Positions 14,701 to 18,256 of a stretch of 18,256 nt of DNA are shown here, one piece after another. Position numbers and translations under genes: made by a program. The stretch lies in assembly GCA_947374505.1 (NCBI GenBank), contig CANCCE010000029.1, positions 1 to 18,256 on the forward strand, written 5' to 3'. The stretch is from Comamonadaceae bacterium. GTDB taxonomy: Bacteria; Pseudomonadota; Gammaproteobacteria; Burkholderiales; Burkholderiaceae_C. Numbering within the stretch: the first letter of the stretch is position 1; the number at the start of each line of letters is the position of its first letter. The notes below the pieces were generated by a model. It searched no databases. It saw only the letters and a list, made by a program, of their open reading frames with translations, and was not told where the DNA came from.

Positions 14701-16734
14701 TTATTTATTCAGCCAGACGAAATACGTCATCAGCACAAATATCCCGATGATCATTCCGAACGCATAGTGGTAGATGAAGCCTGACTGCAAGCGCCTCACA
14801 AGACCCGAAATCCAGGCCATCAACTTCCACGAACCATTGACCAAAGCGCCGTCGATGATGGCCTGATCGCCAACCTTCCACAAGCCCATGCCCAGTCCGC
14901 GAGCACCCCGGGCCAGCACGTTTTCGTTGAACCAGTCGAGGTAATACTTGTTTTCCAGCAAGGTGTAGATCGGTTGCGCAACACGCTTGATGGCAGTCGG
15001 CAACGCCGGGTTAACCATATACATGTAATAGGCCAGCACCACGCCCGACAAAGCCAGCCAGAAAGGTGCAGACTGCAGACCGTGCACAGCCATTTGCATT
15101 GGGCCGTGGAACATCTCGGCGAGTTCTGCCATCCCCGGGTGCTTCTCGAGGTTGATGTTAATCGAATCCTTGAAAAAGTCACCGAACAACATCGGTTCAA
15201 TCGCAAAGTAGCCGATCAATGCCGATGGAATCGCCAGCAGCACCAGCGGCAGCGTCACCACCCAAGGCGATTCGTGCGGCTTGTTGTCAGCAGCATGCGC
15301 GCCATGATGGCCGTGGTCATGATGTGCATCATGGTGGGCATCTGGATTCTGGTCGTAGCGCTCTTTGCCGTGGAAGACCAGGAAGTACAGACGGAAAGAA
15401 TAAAAGGCGGTGACAAACACACCTGCCAGCACGGCAAAATAAGCGAAGCTGGCACCCGCCAGATGGCTTTCACGGACCACTTCAATGATGCTGTCCTTGG
15501 AGTAGAAGCCAGCGAACAGCGGCGTGCCAATCAGTGCCAACGAACCCACCAGTGAGGTGATCCAGGTTATCGGCATGTACTTGCGCAGACCGCCCATCCA
15601 GCGAATGTCCTGGTTGTGGTGCACGCCCATGATGACCGAGCCGGCAGCCAGGAACAGCAGCGCTTTAAAGAATGCGTGCGTCATCAGGTGGAACACCGCC
15701 ACCGAATAAGCCGAAGCACCCAGCGCCACGGTCATGTAACCCAACTGCGAGAGCGTCGAGTAAGCCACCACGCGCTTGATGTCGTTTTGGATGATGCCCA
15801 GAAAACCCATGAACAGCGCAGTGATGGCGCCAATGACCATGATGAAGCTGAGGGCCGTGTCGCTCAATTCAAAGATCGGTGACATGCGAGCCACCATAAA
15901 AATACCGGCGGTCACCATGGTCGCCGCGTGAATCAACGCCGAAATAGGGGTTGGGCCTTCCATCGAGTCTGGCAGCCACACGTGTAGGGGGAACTGGGCT
16001 GACTTGCCCATCGCGCCAATGAACAAACAAATGCTGATGACGGTGACCAACATCCAGTCGGTTCCCGGCAGGTTCAGCAGCGCCAGTTGATCAGTCTTGG
16101 CAAAAGCTTCTGTGTAATTGAGGGTGCCGGCGTAGACCGCGATCAGACCGATACCAAGAATGAAGCCAAAGTCACCCACGCGATTGACTAAAAAGGCCTT
16201 CATGTTGGCGAAAATCGCGGTTGGCTTGTTGAACCAAAAACCGATCAACAGGTAGGACACCAAGCCCACTGCTTCCCATCCGAAAAACAGTTGCAGCATG
16301 TTGTTGCTCATGACCAGCATCAGCATGGAGAAGGTGAACAAGGAAATGTAGGCAAAGAAACGGTTGTAGCCGGCGTCTTCTTGCATATAGCCGATGGTGT
16401 AGATGTGCACCATCAATGAGACAAAAGTGACCACGCACATCATCATGGCAGTCAAGCCATCGACCAGAAAACCGATTTCCATTTTCAGGCCGCCAACCAC
16501 CATCCAGGTGTAGAGCGTTTCGTTGAAGCGCGCGCCATCCGAGACGACGCTTTGGAGCGTCAGGGCCGACAGCACAAAGGACAGCAGCACGCCCAGAATG
16601 GTCAGCGTGTGGGTCAGGCGACGACCGATCAGGTTGCCACCCAAGGCAGTGCCCAGAATGCCGGCCAGCAATGATCCGACCAGCGGCGCCAGAGGCACAG
16701 CAAGCAAGGTGGAGGCTGATAGGGTTTGACTCAT
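14701..16734 (-). CDS. nuoL: NADH:quinone oxidoreductase subunit L
   Basis: Distal proton-pumping subunit of complex I, with an antiporter domain plus the C-terminal lateral helix that braces NuoM and NuoN. Conserved residues are Glu154 in FFGWEAVGLVSYLLIGFW, Lys244 in AMGKSAQFPLHVWLPD, His269 in PISALIHAATMV, and Lys413 in YSKDSI. The 677 residues are longer than E. coli NuoL (613), partly because of a histidine-rich hydrophilic loop (residues 467-480) after a conserved FHGKERYDQNP segment. The lateral helix and last transmembrane helix occupy about 590-677. It begins 76 bases after the nuoK stop; the gap holds no convincing promoter or terminator. Confidence 0.97.
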   Translation of the reverse strand: MSQTLSASTLLAVPLAPLVGSLLAGILGTALGGNLIGRRLTHTLTILGVLLSFVLSALTLQSVVSDGARFNETLYTWMVVGGLKMEIGFLVDGLTAMMMCVVTFVSLMVHIYTIGYMQEDAGYNRFFAYISLFTFSMLMLVMSNNMLQLFFGWEAVGLVSYLLIGFWFNKPTAIFANMKAFLVNRVGDFGFILGIGLIAVYAGTLNYTEAFAKTDQLALLNLPGTDWMLVTVISICLFIGAMGKSAQFPLHVWLPDSMEGPTPISALIHAATMVTAGIFMVARMSPIFELSDTALSFIMVIGAITALFMGFLGIIQNDIKRVVAYSTLSQLGYMTVALGASAYSVAVFHLMTHAFFKALLFLAAGSVIMGVHHNQDIRWMGGLRKYMPITWITSLVGSLALIGTPLFAGFYSKDSIIEVVRESHLAGASFAYFAVLAGVFVTAFYSFRLYFLVFHGKERYDQNPDAHHDAHHDHGHHGAHAADNKPHESPWVVTLPLVLLAIPSALIGYFAIEPMLFGDFFKDSININLEKHPGMAELAEMFHGPMQMAVHGLQSAPFWLALSGVVLAYYMYMVNPALPTAIKRVAQPIYTLLENKYYLDWFNENVLARGARGLGMGLWKVGDQAIIDGALVNGSWKLMAWISGLVRRLQSGFIYHYAFGMIIGIFVLMTYFVWLNK

Positions 16735-16810
16735 CTTGTGTTCTTATCTACTCAAAAGGACGTACAGCGAAAAAACGCAAAGGGGACAGCAGCGGCGTGC
16801 GGCATCATGC

Positions 16811-17116
16811 TCAACCCTTGAGCGTGTTGAGTTCGTCCACATTGATGCTGGCCTTGTTACGGAACAAGAGCACCAAGATGGCCAAGCCAATCGCTGACTC
16901 AGCAGCGGCCACGGTCAGGATGAAGAAAACGAAAATCTGGCCGGCCATGTCGTTCAGGTAATACGAGAACGCCACGAAGTTCATATTGACGGCCAGGAGC
17001 ATCAGCTCAATCGCCATCAACAAAACAATGAGGTTTTTCCGGTTCAGAAAAATACCGATCACCGACAGCGCAAACAGCATCGCGCCCAGTGATAGAAAGT
17101 GTCCCAGGGTGATCAT
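16811..17116 (-). CDS. nuoK: NADH:quinone oxidoreductase subunit K
   Basis: Small three-helix subunit (101 residues) at the start of the complex I membrane arm, carrying two membrane glutamates essential for proton transfer. These are Glu37 in LMAIELMLLAVN and Glu73 in AAAESAIGLAI, matching Glu36 and Glu72 of E. coli. The ATG overlaps the nuoJ stop in ATGA (17113-17116), with a strong ribosome site inside the nuoJ end, so the two are translationally coupled. Confidence 0.97.
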   Translation of the reverse strand: MITLGHFLSLGAMLFALSVIGIFLNRKNLIVLLMAIELMLLAVNMNFVAFSYYLNDMAGQIFVFFILTVAAAESAIGLAILVLLFRNKASINVDELNTLKG

Positions 17117-17766
17117 GCTTTTTTCTCCTCGACGACCAAGGCAACCGGCTCAGGTCCAGCCATGGTCGGATTCATTTTCACAAGCCGAACGCGGTCAGTG
17201 CTCTTCACGCGGATCTGATCTGCAGGGTTAATCGCTTTGGAATCCTTACGCTGGCGCAGCGTGAGGGCAATCGCGGCAATCATGGCGACCAGCAAAATCG
17301 CAGCAGCCACTTCAAGCGGATAAAGATACTGCGAATACAAAACCTTGCCGAGCTCTTTGGTGTTGGACAGCTGCAAGGCCGTCTCACCAACAGCGAGCAC
17401 ACTTTTAGGCGCTTCACTGAGTCTGAATCCACCCATGAGCACGGCGGCCATTTCCAGCGCGATCAACGCGCCAACGCCGGCAGCCAGCGGGAAATGCTTC
17501 CAAAAACCCTTGCGCGCACCATCGAGGTTGATGTCCAACATCATCACGACGAAGAGGAACAACACCATCACTGCACCGACGTAAACCAGCACCAGCGCGA
17601 TAGCCAGGAACTCAGCCTTGAGCAAAATCCAAAGCGCCGAGGCTTGGAAAAATGCAAGCACCAGATACAGCGCTGCATGAACCGGATTTCGAGCGGTGAT
17701 GACTTTGAACGCGGCAAATAAAAGCAGCGCGGCAAAGGCATAAAAAAGACCTGTAATAGCGTCCAT
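17113..17766 (-). CDS. nuoJ: NADH:quinone oxidoreductase subunit J
   Basis: Five-helix membrane subunit of complex I. The conserved third helix VLVYVGAVMVLFLFVVMMLDI (59-79) includes the glycine/valine stretch where a pi-bulge controls coupling between quinone reduction and pumping. The protein is 217 residues, longer than E. coli NuoJ (184), with a charged cytoplasmic tail after about residue 170 ending in VEEKKA. It starts 73 bases after the nuoI stop. Its 3' end contains the nuoK ribosome site. Confidence 0.95.
   Translation of the reverse strand: MDAITGLFYAFAALLLFAAFKVITARNPVHAALYLVLAFFQASALWILLKAEFLAIALVLVYVGAVMVLFLFVVMMLDINLDGARKGFWKHFPLAAGVGALIALEMAAVLMGGFRLSEAPKSVLAVGETALQLSNTKELGKVLYSQYLYPLEVAAAILLVAMIAAIALTLRQRKDSKAINPADQIRVKSTDRVRLVKMNPTMAGPEPVALVVEEKKA
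17125..17130 (-). promoter_or_regulatory. Ribosome binding site of nuoK inside nuoJ
   Basis: Minus-strand GAGGAG ends 8 bases before the nuoK ATG at 17116. It is the best Shine-Dalgarno match seen in the nuo genes here and lies within the last codons of nuoJ (Glu-Glu). It ensures stoichiometric re-initiation at the 4-base overlap. Confidence 0.7.
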
Positions 17767-17839
17767 GTTGTTTTAGATTCTTTCGTGCGGGCAGCGAGTG
17801 GATCGAAGTCAGGATCGGTTGAGTGGCTTAGCGGCTGGA

Positions 17840-18256
17840 TTAACGGTATTTGGCGTCAGCCGCCCGGTTGGCCGCAATCTCGGCCTCATAACGATCACCC
17901 ACGGCCAACAACATGTCTTTGGTGAAGTACAGGTCACCACGTTTCTCACCGTGGTACTCCAGAATATTGGTTTCGACGATCGAATCCACGGGGCAGCTTT
18001 CTTCACAAAAGCCGCAAAAAATGCACTTGGTCAAATCGATGTCGTAGCGCGACGTGCGGCGACTGCCGTCTTCACGCACATCCGATTCGATGGTGATGGC
18101 CATGGCTGGGCAAACTGCTTCACACAGCTTGCAGGCAATGCAGCGTTCTTCGCCGTTTTCATAGCGACGAAGCGCATGGAGCCCCCGAAAACGCGGACTC
18201 AAAGGCGTTTTTTCTTCCGGAAACTGGACCGTGATCTTGCTGCGAAACATGTACTT
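17840..18256 (-). CDS. nuoI: NADH:quinone oxidoreductase subunit I, N-terminus cut by the window edge
   Basis: Peripheral-arm subunit carrying two 4Fe-4S clusters (N6a and N6b) that pass electrons toward N2 and quinone. Two ferredoxin motifs are intact: CIACKLCEAVCP and CIFCGFCEESCP, four cysteines each. The C-terminus ends in DAKYR. The frame stays open to the last base: the codons before the internal Met (18248-18250) read Lys-Tyr, giving KYMFRSKITVQF. This matches the internal sequence of betaproteobacterial NuoI, so that Met is not the real start. About 25 N-terminal residues should lie beyond the window (family about 162-164; 138 visible). Confidence 0.96.
   Translation of the reverse strand, partial: KYMFRSKITVQFPEEKTPLSPRFRGLHALRRYENGEERCIACKLCEAVCPAMAITIESDVREDGSRRTSRYDIDLTKCIFCGFCEESCPVDSIVETNILEYHGEKRGDLYFTKDMLLAVGDRYEAEIAANRAADAKYR

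Noticed and set aside
17803..17818. Short GGATCG direct repeat in the nuoI-nuoJ gap
   Set aside because: Six bases repeated once in GC-rich DNA is expected by chance and matches no known site.
1..18256. CRISPR arrays, tRNA/rRNA genes, insertion sequences, prophage or integrative-element boundaries
   Set aside because: I saw no regularly spaced repeats, tRNA-like cloverleaf, transposase, integrase or terminal inverted repeats. Gene content is chromosomal.

Overview
The window looks like chromosomal DNA of a betaproteobacterium, most likely Burkholderiales of the Comamonadaceae type (Rhodoferax/Polaromonas-like). This rests on three things: the complex I gene order nuoI-J-K-L-M-N followed by a DUF2818 gene, a NUDIX hydrolase and a DUF1178 protein; the wording of NuoI, NuoL and NuoM; and moderately GC-rich coding DNA. 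The genus is an inference. I saw no rRNA, tRNA, transposase, phage gene or CRISPR array.

Layout. (1) 1-1514, plus strand: about 150 bases without a recognised gene, a 73-residue protein of unknown function (157-378), then a Tat-exported AttH/CrtC-like lipocalin-fold protein (432-1514). (2) 1503-8268, minus strand: a drug-export cluster reading marR - NodT-type outer-membrane lipoprotein - emrA - emrB - FAD monooxygenase. The monooxygenase runs tail-to-tail into attH and overlaps it by 12 bases. (3) 8269-8346: a 78-base divergent control region with a near-consensus sigma-70 promoter for marR. Its 17-base spacer is filled by a 20-base inverted repeat, the probable MarR operator. (4) 8347-10152, plus strand: a fused ABC exporter half-transporter, divergent from marR. 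(5) 10153-10251: a short gap holding two REP-like hairpin units in inverted orientation. (6) 10252-18256, minus strand: the 3' part of the nuo operon, from a truncated nuoI at the right edge to nuoN, continuing with DUF2818, NUDIX and DUF1178 genes.

How the genes work together. The centre is a self-contained resistance module. A MarR sensor probably represses its own operon, which encodes a complete tripartite pump (inner-membrane EmrB, periplasmic EmrA, outer-membrane NodT channel), and may also control the divergent ABC exporter. A flavin aromatic hydroxylase sits at the end of the same strand run and could modify the exported or sensed compound. The right half is respiratory housekeeping: NuoI (two 4Fe-4S clusters) and the membrane arm NuoJKLMN of the proton-pumping NADH:quinone oxidoreductase. 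Three small conserved genes are closely linked to its tail.

Every gene except the 73-residue protein belongs to a known family. The most interesting parts are the operator-in-promoter design of marR, the gene combination around it, the REP-like pair and the little-studied trio at the nuo tail. I found no clearly unprecedented system.
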